A stretch of 64,000 bases of DNA from a virus. A program made the position numbers and the translations under genes. The stretch is from the IMG/VR virus record IMGVR_UViG_3300013132_005385, positions 1-64,000 of that record; one strand, written 5' to 3'. Of the stretch, positions 52,693-60,190 are shown piece by piece. Every line of letters begins with the position of its first letter. The stretch's first letter is position 1. The notes beneath the pieces were generated by a model. It saw nothing but the letters and a program-made list of their open reading frames with translations. It was not told where the DNA came from and did not search any database.

Positions 52693-55083
52693 TTATTCTT
52701 CTGTTTCTTCTACTTCTCCGGATACCCCGTCAGTTAATTCTTCCATGGCCTCCGATAATTTTTCCAGATCTTCTTCCTTAAGATCCTTAATATTTTCTTC
52801 TACCTTAGAATTATTTTTATTAAGCATAGCCAATCCTTGTTTACAAGCATCCAGGGCGTTATCAAAATCTGCTGGACTGCCAGTTAAAGGATCTTTAGTT
52901 TTAAATCTAGGAAGAGCGGGAATTTCGTCCATGTCTGTTACGATATCTTTGAAGAATCCTGCTATACCTTCTTCGCCAACTATTCCCTGTATACTCGATT
53001 CTATCGATTCACCAGCATAGGTTTGAAAATTTTTCTTAATCTGACTCCATGCCGAAACTGCCTTACCGTCTCCATTGTCGGTATAAGTACCTCTACAAAG
53101 AACTAATGTAGACATTATTGCAAGGAGATCCTGTGATGATACCGTTCCTTTTAAACTGTTGGATAATCCCCTAGCCATAGCATTAACAGCAATATTTTCA
53201 ATATAGCCATTAAAGACTAAAACAGTAACCGGCTGTCTATCTGATCCTACCCATTTAGCTATTGTAGATCCACCTACAGCGCCAGAAGCGAGAGTAATAG
53301 CTCCAGCAGTAGTTCCTAAACTACCCGCTGCTCCAACTGCTCCTGCGAGACCGCTTGCCCCTAGAGAAGATGCTCCGAGTAGGGTTCCTCCAACAGGTAT
53401 AGCAATGCCAGCAGCTCCAGCAGTGACAATTACTGCACCAACTAGAATTCCAGCAACAATTGCTCCTTTAGAGAAATCCCCCCACCATTCACTCCAGCTT
53501 TCATCGTAATACACTGTATATGCACCATTTCTAACTGGCTTATATCCTTTCCAGATTATTTCCTCATTTTTCTTTTCCCCTTCCCCGCCTTCGTCTTTTT
53601 TAGCTTTGATACACTCGAGATCTATTTGTTCAGTTTCTATTGATTTATTCAAACACTCTTCAGGAATTTTATATCCTATAGTTTTGCTTTTATCCTCTTC
53701 CGCTACCAGTTTATATGACGGATTTTTTGAAATAGTTTGCGCAAATGAATCAAATCTTAGCACCGGAACTCCCTCGTTGAACTCAGCTTCAAATATTCTA
53801 TCTTTTAAATACTTATCAAATCCGATGGATTCTTTTGCTGCGCTGTCTATTGTTTTTATCTTTCTTTCGATGTCTTTTTCTTCCAGAGCCATAATGGAAT
53901 CATATCCGTCTTTGGTTAGATCTCCAACTAGACTGATGTCTTTGTTTTTATTGAGATATCCAAGAATTATATTTACACATTTGGATGTTCCCTTTCCATA
54001 TTTACCATCGGCTTTTCCTCTTGATTCTAGGAAAGTAGCAATTGCAGGAAATAACTCCATTATTTTAGTTTGAAGCTTTTGTACTTCTTCACACTTTGCT
54101 GATCCCACTCTAACAGGAAAAGTACATTTACCTGTCGGTGTTGGTGTTGGTGTTGGTTTTGTTTCGTCTTTAACTTCCGGTTTTGGAACCACAACAACAG
54201 GAATTGGCTGAGGTGTATAAGAGATCTCTGCTTTAGTTAGCAATAAATCTTTTATTCTTCTGTACTCTTTTTTCTGTCTGATTATTTCGTTAATTAATGA
54301 ATCAATCTTAACCTTATAATCTTTTCTTTTATATTGTGTTCCTCCTGCTGTAACTATCTTAAGTCCTTTCCTGTCTACCAGTTGAAGATTCTTGGCTTGA
54401 ACTAGTAGATCGTTTGCAGTTTTTTCAAATTTCTGAACCTGAGGATCCTCAGCCATTAATTTTGTGTATTTGTCTCTAGTGATTTCACCAGTGAATGCTA
54501 ATGCAGCATCCATCGCTTCTTTTGATCTATCAAAAGCAGGGCCTTCAAATTGACCAGACTCAACATTTGATTCCTCGCCTGTTTTACGATCCTGTTCGAG
54601 TATAGATGATTCTTTTATATTTGATATCTTGGTCTTCTTTAGATCGTTAGCCCTATTTTGAAGGTCAGCCTTAAAATTTCTGACCATTTCACCTATAGTT
54701 TGGCTAACTTTAGAAAATGCCTTTTCATCTTTCAGTATTGGCTCTAGAGGAATTAAATTTGATTCTATGAATTTTACGTTCTGCTCCGCATAATTTTTAT
54801 CGATCTTTCCTGATACAGCCAAGCTTTTTGCTGATTGCATTACGGAATTTTTAAACGATGCAAAATCCTTGGAAGATACAATTTTACTACCAACAAAAGA
54901 TTCAAATCCTTCCGGAGTTTTATATGCTTCCTCTTTTGAATCTAATACCATGGTGAATAGAGTACTAAGTGATGCAGTTAAATTCACTGCGGGATCCACT
55001 TTAGTGTCCTTCTCATAAAGTTTAGATGTTTTGAGCATGCTCTCAAATACTGGATTAGCCCCCTTGTAAATGTTTTGATTCAT
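52693..55083 (-). CDS. Large head-module protein with PG_binding-like and Gly/Ala-rich apolar regions (796 aa)
   Basis: Residues 1-~320 are charged helices containing a likely cleavage site LEQDRK...SG. Around 325-380 lies CEEVQKLQTKIMELF...ADGKYGKGTSKCVNIILGYL, a PG_binding_1-like domain with a pair of Cys. Residues ~439-447 VPVLRFDSF carry the shared F..F motif. Residues ~534-610 form a long Gly/Ala/Val-rich apolar block (VAGILVGAVIVTAGAAGIAI), able to insert in or cross a membrane. The acidic end is Glu-rich. It is not recognised as a family; DNA-ejection or membrane-acting roles would fit the parts. It starts 30 bases before the nucleotidyltransferase's stop. Confidence 0.6.
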   Translation of the reverse strand: MNQNIYKGANPVFESMLKTSKLYEKDTKVDPAVNLTASLSTLFTMVLDSKEEAYKTPEGFESFVGSKIVSSKDFASFKNSVMQSAKSLAVSGKIDKNYAEQNVKFIESNLIPLEPILKDEKAFSKVSQTIGEMVRNFKADLQNRANDLKKTKISNIKESSILEQDRKTGEESNVESGQFEGPAFDRSKEAMDAALAFTGEITRDKYTKLMAEDPQVQKFEKTANDLLVQAKNLQLVDRKGLKIVTAGGTQYKRKDYKVKIDSLINEIIRQKKEYRRIKDLLLTKAEISYTPQPIPVVVVPKPEVKDETKPTPTPTPTGKCTFPVRVGSAKCEEVQKLQTKIMELFPAIATFLESRGKADGKYGKGTSKCVNIILGYLNKNKDISLVGDLTKDGYDSIMALEEKDIERKIKTIDSAAKESIGFDKYLKDRIFEAEFNEGVPVLRFDSFAQTISKNPSYKLVAEEDKSKTIGYKIPEECLNKSIETEQIDLECIKAKKDEGGEGEKKNEEIIWKGYKPVRNGAYTVYYDESWSEWWGDFSKGAIVAGILVGAVIVTAGAAGIAIPVGGTLLGASSLGASGLAGAVGAAGSLGTTAGAITLASGAVGGSTIAKWVGSDRQPVTVLVFNGYIENIAVNAMARGLSNSLKGTVSSQDLLAIMSTLVLCRGTYTDNGDGKAVSAWSQIKKNFQTYAGESIESSIQGIVGEEGIAGFFKDIVTDMDEIPALPRFKTKDPLTGSPADFDNALDACKQGLAMLNKNNSKVEENIKDLKEEDLEKLSEAMEELTDGVSGEVEETEE

Positions 55084-55086
55084 GAT

Positions 55087-55848
55087 TTATTCATTATATA
55101 TTTTCGAATAGGCCTTAGAAATTAGATCTATTAGTTTTTCTATATATCCTTCATTCCTTAACTTTTTAAAGGCTAGATTTTCCACTGAAAATTCCCCGCT
55201 GTTAGCTAGTCCCTCTTTTCTTGATTTTAAAATTCTAGACTTTACCCTCTGCGTGTGATCATATAATTCCCTGGCTTCTTCCTCTGAGGATACTGATGTT
55301 GAAAGCTTATTTTCCAGTTCGTGTATATCATTTACGAAGCCATGAAATTTCACGTCAACGTCTCTGTAGTCTATTTGGGGATCTGTTGGTTTTGGGACTC
55401 TGATCCATTCATTACGTAGGAGTGAAAAAAGTCCAGAAGATGTGTGTGGTTCTTCTATATCCTGCACGTAAAGCTCAACGTCATGAGATCTGATAATCAC
55501 ATCATGCCTTAGATTCCAGATAAACCTCTGTCCATCTAATCCCTTTTTAACTAGTTCCACATTAGGATCTACCCTAGAAAAATCTATTAGAACGTGAATA
55601 TCAAGGTCTGAATATTTGGTCCAATTATAGTTTGCTAATGACCCCGTTAATTGTATATCAGCTATAGGAACATCGACTTTCATATCGCCAAAAAAATCTT
55701 TGGCTATTTCCAATAATTTTTTTCTTACCCCCTGGTCAAATTCGCCATCTTCAGTCCAGAAAGAAGAATTCAATTCTTTTTTATAGAATTCATCCCTGAC
55801 CTCTTCCTGTTCTATGATCCATGATTCTAATTTTGCTATATGTGACAA
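55087..55848 (-). CDS. Pol-beta-type nucleotidyltransferase
   Basis: A 253-residue protein with LTGSLANYNWTKYSDLDIHV (GS at 69-70, Asp81 and Asp83) and DVELYVQD as third acid strand. These are the catalytic parts of the minimal nucleotidyltransferase fold. Such proteins transfer NMP to proteins, RNAs or small molecules; the target is unknown. The first residues IAKLESWIIEQEE resemble a targeting peptide slightly. The start is TTG at 55848, since no ATG precedes the conserved part; a GGATATATAG element lies 16-25 bases upstream. Confidence 0.75.
   Translation of the reverse strand: MSHIAKLESWIIEQEEVRDEFYKKELNSSFWTEDGEFDQGVRKKLLEIAKDFFGDMKVDVPIADIQLTGSLANYNWTKYSDLDIHVLIDFSRVDPNVELVKKGLDGQRFIWNLRHDVIIRSHDVELYVQDIEEPHTSSGLFSLLRNEWIRVPKPTDPQIDYRDVDVKFHGFVNDIHELENKLSTSVSSEEEARELYDHTQRVKSRILKSRKEGLANSGEFSVENLAFKKLRNEGYIEKLIDLISKAYSKIYNE
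55092..55102 (-). promoter_or_regulatory. AATATATAATG element before the 796-aa gene
   Basis: The element lies inside the last codons of the nucleotidyltransferase gene, nine bases before the next ATG, on the minus strand. Confidence 0.35.
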
Positions 55849-55863
55849 TGCTGGAATTTTTTT

Positions 55864-55873
55864 CTATATATCC
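55864..55873 (-). promoter_or_regulatory. GGATATATAG element before the nucleotidyltransferase gene
   Basis: Identical in its ten bases to the element before the 326-aa gene at 48.8 kb, and likewise directly after a terminator and at nearly the same distance to the start codon. The repeat of sequence and context supports a real promoter. Confidence 0.55.
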
Positions 55874-55893
55874 ATATTGTCTAACCAAAGGCC

Positions 55894-55918
55894 GCAAAAA
55901 AAGCGGCAGAAGCCGCTT
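55894..55918 (-). terminator. Intrinsic terminator after the exonuclease gene
   Basis: AAGCGGC and GCCGCTT form a 7-bp GC-rich stem with a TTCT loop, followed on the minus strand by seven T. The tail is followed by GCGGCC, which could form an alternative stem with GCCGC; this may modulate efficiency. It ends the gene whose stop is at 55940. Confidence 0.82.
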
Positions 55919-55939
55919 GATGTGAATACTGGGTGTAAA

Positions 55940-56638
55940 TTAAAAGCTCATTTTAAGAAAGCATTCCATCGTCACCCTTACGTCTCCCTCGCAGTATTTT
56001 TTAATTCCCTCAAAATTCTTATTGTTCCAAAATTCCCCATGTACCATTGCCCCGTTCATTTCGTCTTTAGGAGAGCTTACTCCTAGAACGCATGACATCA
56101 GATCCAGTGATGTGTATGTCTGACCCCAAGCTCCAAAGGAGAATATTTCTGCAATATCCAGAAATCCAGTTTCCCATGGTTTTTTACTCCAGACTTGAAT
56201 CAGAGACGATGGCTCTATACTATTAATTAGCATCCTTTTCCCTAGAGTGGGGATATCAAAGTTTTTGATGGTGTGTCCCCCCAGTCTCCATCCTTTTCCC
56301 CGGGAATTCTCTAACACCTTATTGGTCTTATTTAGAATATCCGACTCATCGTCAGAACAAAAAGAATTTATTCTAATGTTCATATTTTGATCAAAAGCTC
56401 CCATAGAAACACAAACGACCCTTGAGAATTCCGCATGTAGTGCTGATTTTTTAAGCCAAAATTCGTCATCGGATGAATTTTGATCCTCTGGAGAATTTTT
56501 TCTTAGCCATACGCTTCTTTTTAACCAAAGTTCGTATAGTCTTGGGTCTGATGCTTCTAGATCTCTTAATGTCTGATATGCACCCGTAGTCTCTATGTCA
56601 AAAAATAGAGTGGTTTGAAGATGTTGCTTCGTTATCAT
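55940..56638 (-). CDS. DEDD 3'-5' exonuclease-like protein
   Basis: A 232-residue protein with FFDIETTG (Asp14, Glu16), GGHTIKNFDIPTLGKRM and YCEGDVRVTMECF, giving the four acidic residues and Tyr of a DEDDy exonuclease, like the predicted PolB-related exonucleases. It may trim DNA or RNA. The gene begins only 24 bases from a divergent plus-strand gene and has a clean terminator at its end. Confidence 0.82.
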   Translation of the reverse strand: MITKQHLQTTLFFDIETTGAYQTLRDLEASDPRLYELWLKRSVWLRKNSPEDQNSSDDEFWLKKSALHAEFSRVVCVSMGAFDQNMNIRINSFCSDDESDILNKTNKVLENSRGKGWRLGGHTIKNFDIPTLGKRMLINSIEPSSLIQVWSKKPWETGFLDIAEIFSFGAWGQTYTSLDLMSCVLGVSSPKDEMNGAMVHGEFWNNKNFEGIKKYCEGDVRVTMECFLKMSF

Positions 56639-56639
56639 T

Positions 56640-56651
56640 GATATATAAAAT
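56640..56651 (+). promoter_or_regulatory. GATATATAAAAT element in a 24-base divergent gap
   Basis: The plus strand has GATATATAAAAT 12-23 bases before the ATG of the 77-aa gene. The same bases on the minus strand read ATTTTATATATC directly before the exonuclease ATG. The gap may serve both genes, or only the plus-strand one. Confidence 0.45.
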
Positions 56652-56662
56652 TAAAAATTACA

Positions 56663-56896
56663 ATGTCTGAATATTCTAAACTTGGATATAAAAACATATC
56701 CGCTCAAGATTCTATATCCAGGGGAGAGACTTTTGTTTCGGATACTCCTTCAGGTGATCAATTAACATATGGAAATTTTGTTAACCTTAAGAAGGTCGGA
56801 AACTGGGGAATGCCTGGACAAACTCTACAGAATATGAAAACAATAGAGGAGTTTTTAAAATCTGGAGAGATTGCGGGAAAGATAGTGGAAAAATAA
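56663..56896 (+). CDS. Small protein, unknown (77 aa)
   Basis: Not recognised. The product is polar with Gly/Ser/Asn turns (SISRGETFVSDTPSGDQLTYG) and a helical end IEEFLKSGEIAGKIVEK. The plus-strand gene lies alone between minus-strand genes and ends one base from the convergent Fpg/Nei stop. Confidence 0.55.
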   Translation: MSEYSKLGYKNISAQDSISRGETFVSDTPSGDQLTYGNFVNLKKVGNWGMPGQTLQNMKTIEEFLKSGEIAGKIVEK

Positions 56897-56897
56897 A

Positions 56898-57698
56898 TTA
56901 TTTTCTCCATTTTTTATCGATCCAAAATCTTCTTCCTGTCTTATCCACTATCCCAATCGCTCTATCTTTCCTTTGATAGAATTGGACCCAATCCTGGAAA
57001 GTATTCCACTTTTCTCCCTGTTGATCCTCGTAATTATACCAGTCCTTAAATTGCCCGCCTCCTAGAACATAGGCTTCCTGTGGTATTTGTTTACAGAGAT
57101 GAAAAAGCTCATCTCCATGTTTTTCTATATAGACACAAGCAGGCCAAGTGGGATCGCAATCTATTCTTCCCAGAATCTCTGCTCTAAGATAATTTCCTAT
57201 GCCATTAAACCATTTTTGATTCATGATTAGTTCTAATATTGGTTTTTTGAAATCCCTATTTGAGATGCTGGATATAATGTTACTGATAAACTCGGGATGT
57301 TCTTTAACTGGATCTGGACCTCTATCCTGACTCCAAGAATCTGACCATTTCCATCTTGCGAATCTTCTCACATCATGAAGACATAATGTTCCAGCGTTCG
57401 AAGAAAAAATTAAATGGGAGTGTTTTGGATAGATCTCGCCTGGAGCGACGAATGCCCAATTGGCTGACATTCCCATCATGAAAAACATCGAGAGATTTTT
57501 GCCTCCAAAATCAAAGGTCATTCTGAGTTCTTTTCCTCTGCTGTCAGCTTTAATCTTAAATTGTAAGTTTTCGTTGAGCGGGGAAAGATCTGTATTAGAC
57601 TTCTTTTCTTCGCTTTTTCTGGCAGATCTGTAATAGATCCCAGAGGATTTGGAGTTGATGAACTCCGACATAATTCTTATCTCTGATAGTTCGGGCAT
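56898..57698 (-). CDS. Fpg/Nei-family DNA glycosylase, zincless type
   Basis: A 266-residue protein with MPELSEI (Pro2 nucleophile, Glu3), DSRGKEL (Lys56), and the helix-two-turn-helix NQKWFNGIGNYLRAEIL. These enzymes excise oxidised bases and nick the strand. The C-terminal end reads YQRKDRAIGIVDKTGRRFWI with no Cys, so the zinc finger is replaced by a zincless finger, as in NEIL1. The second residue is in the normal MPELPE place except Ser for Pro5. Its neighbour is a UVDE-like protein, suggesting a small repair pair. Confidence 0.9.
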   Translation of the reverse strand: MPELSEIRIMSEFINSKSSGIYYRSARKSEEKKSNTDLSPLNENLQFKIKADSRGKELRMTFDFGGKNLSMFFMMGMSANWAFVAPGEIYPKHSHLIFSSNAGTLCLHDVRRFARWKWSDSWSQDRGPDPVKEHPEFISNIISSISNRDFKKPILELIMNQKWFNGIGNYLRAEILGRIDCDPTWPACVYIEKHGDELFHLCKQIPQEAYVLGGGQFKDWYNYEDQQGEKWNTFQDWVQFYQRKDRAIGIVDKTGRRFWIDKKWRK

Positions 57699-57731
57699 AG
57701 TAATTTTTTACCCAAATATAGATTAAAAAAA

Positions 57732-58511
57732 TTAAATTTTATCAGGATCCGGTAAACTATTATCAAAAATTATATCAAGATTTATCCCATATGGATTCAT
57801 TTCGTCTCTGGTTAGAGTGGTTCCATGTGGGAGATAAATGATCATAGGGGAAGTACCCTTTGGCCAGGAAGAAGCCGCTAGAAAGAGAGATTCTTTATAT
57901 GTCAAGCTTCCCTGGTTTGTTGGAAATGATGTGCTGCGAAAAATTATAGGGATTTTATTTGATGCTGTTACACCGGGTAGCAGATCCTTAACTGAAAAAA
58001 GACTTGGCTTATCATCATTAATCACGCAGATCCTATTCTTCAATGAGTCCGGAAGAAGATAATGGAATTCGCAAAATCTCTCCATAATACCTTTTCTATC
58101 ACCCTGTGCACTACCAATATGGATTATTAGGGGCGATACGAAATCGGAAGGAAGCTTAAGTAGATCCATCATTCCACCTATAAGTTTGATCTCGCTAACT
58201 GCCTTTTCCTCTGTATTGGTATCAGTGGTTGAAAAGTAGTTACCTGATTTAATATAGAATCCAATTCTAAATTTTAGATCCTCAATAAAATGATTTATTC
58301 TTTCGATTTCAGAATCCGACGGAATGAAAGATTTTTCAAAGTCCCAATCAGTGATCTCAAAAATAAAACATGTGTGTCCAGTGGGGATTAGCTCCTTGAT
58401 CTTATCACAGATCTCTCTGGTGAGATTGACGGGTTTAGACCTCGACGGCCTTTCCAGTCTGATAATTATTCCCGTCCTCGTTTTTATTCCGTTATAAATG
58501 TTTCCAAGCAT
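57732..58511 (-). CDS. UVDE-like TIM-barrel protein, possibly degenerate
   Basis: A 259-residue protein. IIHIGSAQGDRKGIMERF and ICVINDDKPSLFSVKDLLP correspond to the IHvGg.ygdk and lvlENDdk..s..dlL motifs of UV damage endonuclease. The RIGFYIKSGNYFST part corresponds to the early R.s.HP.qf..l.s motif, but its His-Pro is absent, the Glu of END reads Ile, and the late Asp-x-x-His pair is not evident. It may have lost metal-dependent cleavage, or use another metal set. The start is ATG at 58511 with AGGGAAAAT before it. Confidence 0.65.
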   Translation of the reverse strand: MLGNIYNGIKTRTGIIIRLERPSRSKPVNLTREICDKIKELIPTGHTCFIFEITDWDFEKSFIPSDSEIERINHFIEDLKFRIGFYIKSGNYFSTTDTNTEEKAVSEIKLIGGMMDLLKLPSDFVSPLIIHIGSAQGDRKGIMERFCEFHYLLPDSLKNRICVINDDKPSLFSVKDLLPGVTASNKIPIIFRSTSFPTNQGSLTYKESLFLAASSWPKGTSPMIIYLPHGTTLTRDEMNPYGINLDIIFDNSLPDPDKI

Positions 58512-58559
58512 TATTTTCCCTGTATAATACTTTCTATTGGAAAATTAATAAATGTTTCT

Positions 58560-59348
58560 CTAAAACGCTTTAAATTCGTCTATAGACATCTTAGGCCATG
58601 ATTCAATTGCACTCGATGGAGATAGGTTAGCTATTTTTATTCCCCTATTACTTAGCTCTCTCCCTAACTGGGCATATTCATCATCAATGAGTTTCGTATT
58701 TCTAGATAAAACATGGTTTCCTGTTTTTGAAAAGAAGTGATTTGGTGTGAAATCAACACCGACCAAACCAATCTTTGATGCCCCCAACTGGTAAGCAACT
58801 ATCACCGCCATATATGGGGAATTCATGGTGTAGTCAACTTTGCTTCTGTCATCTAAATTTAATTTTCCTCTGGATCCAAGGTTAATCTTTACTAATGATC
58901 TTCTATTGTTTAATACTCCAGGATCTATATGACTAAGAATAACCGGGGATTTTGATCTCGTGACCCATTCGAATCTTCCCCTAGAAAATGTTCTTTGGTG
59001 ATTAACAACAACCAAATAATTTGGCGTTAAAATTCTTTCAACATCATTAATCCCAACAACCAAAAAATCAGAGAAATCATTAAATTGGTTTAACGACTCC
59101 CCACACCCAGCAACTATAAAAGGTTTCCCCTTTTGCGAGTCTATATAATCTGGGGAAAAATTAGCCCCAATGTAAGTGTTTATGTTTTGTGTTTGTATTC
59201 TGCCTTCCAGTGGAACTAATGATTCATTTAAACCTTCTGTGGGAATTGAATCATTTTGAACTTCATTCTTTCTACCAAACAAGAATGAATTTCCTCTAAA
59301 TATCTCTTTGGAAATCTGCATTCTTCTTCTTTTCTCTTCTATATTCAT
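58560..59348 (-). CDS. DUF115/sialyltransferase-like protein with basic N-terminal tag
   Basis: A 262-residue protein. KPFIVAGCGESLNQFNDFSD, VVGINDVERILTPNYLVVVN and SPYMAVIVAYQLGASKIGLV resemble the MptE/DUF115/sialyltransferase-like Rossmann proteins that use nucleotide sugars. The first residues MNIEEKRRRMQISKEIFRG match the leader RRRM....EI of the 276-aa glycan-island protein 24 kb away. The leader is otherwise not needed for the fold. The stop codon of the upstream gene overlaps its ATG. Confidence 0.55.
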   Translation of the reverse strand: MNIEEKRRRMQISKEIFRGNSFLFGRKNEVQNDSIPTEGLNESLVPLEGRIQTQNINTYIGANFSPDYIDSQKGKPFIVAGCGESLNQFNDFSDFLVVGINDVERILTPNYLVVVNHQRTFSRGRFEWVTRSKSPVILSHIDPGVLNNRRSLVKINLGSRGKLNLDDRSKVDYTMNSPYMAVIVAYQLGASKIGLVGVDFTPNHFFSKTGNHVLSRNTKLIDDEYAQLGRELSNRGIKIANLSPSSAIESWPKMSIDEFKAF

Positions 59349-60187
59349 TACTTGAAAAGGCTTAACATATTATAGACTTTTTCTCCGTAAGTATCCTTAG
59401 CTTCTCCATAAGAGATGGAGTTTTTTTCTGGAAATCTAGAGACTAGAATACTATATGCTCCCTTTTCATTTCTATTATGAAGGGTTGCTATCGACATAAG
59501 ATCCTTAATTAATGGCCCGCATTCATTCAGATCTGGATGATTATTAAAGAATGTTTCTATCTCCGTGGCCTTTATATGATCGATTAAATCTTTCCCGTGT
59601 GTAGGTTTTGATATGTGTATACAATCCCCCTTTAATTCGGTTTGGTAATCAGAATCTTCTTCAAGCTTTATGAAATACCCAGTCCCCATAGGACCGACTA
59701 TTCTACCATTTTGATCCTCGGATAACTCTGAGTCCCAATCTTTCGATTCCATTGATCCCCAAACTATTTTTCCACCGGAATACTTTGCGTTCTGAGCAAC
59801 CCTTTCCCCTGCAGTGATATTTGCTTTCATCGGGGACTTAATATTCCCAGTGTCCAGGTTAAATTCTATTGTTCCGGGGATTGTTTCGTAAACCTTTTTA
59901 GTTTTAACACTCTGAATTGTAACCAGTGAATATTTTCCATCCTCAGATATCTTAGCGGAAATAACTTGACCCAAAACTTTATTCTTAAGTCCTTTAACAT
60001 TAGCTTTCACATAGTCTCCATTTCTAAAAGCAGAATCTTTTATGTCCTTCGTGGGATCCACCGTGATTTCTGAACTTCTGGAAAGATCCCTATATGGATG
60101 ATAATTAACCTTGAAAACCCCATTAGAACTATTAAATGAGGATCCTGTTAGGGTTTGTGAAAAAAACTCATATAATCTCTTGATCAT
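59348..60187 (-). CDS. Hypothetical protein, unknown (279 aa)
   Basis: Not recognised. The N-terminus MIKRLYEFFSQTLTGSS has an F motif similar to the targeting peptides. Residues ~60-130 look like one or two small beta barrels (GDYVKANVKGLKNKVLGQVI), and the end is helical. No catalytic motif stands out. Its ATG lies four bases from the stop of the upstream gene. Confidence 0.55.
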   Translation of the reverse strand: MIKRLYEFFSQTLTGSSFNSSNGVFKVNYHPYRDLSRSSEITVDPTKDIKDSAFRNGDYVKANVKGLKNKVLGQVISAKISEDGKYSLVTIQSVKTKKVYETIPGTIEFNLDTGNIKSPMKANITAGERVAQNAKYSGGKIVWGSMESKDWDSELSEDQNGRIVGPMGTGYFIKLEEDSDYQTELKGDCIHISKPTHGKDLIDHIKATEIETFFNNHPDLNECGPLIKDLMSIATLHNRNEKGAYSILVSRFPEKNSISYGEAKDTYGEKVYNMLSLFK

Positions 60188-60190
60188 TTC

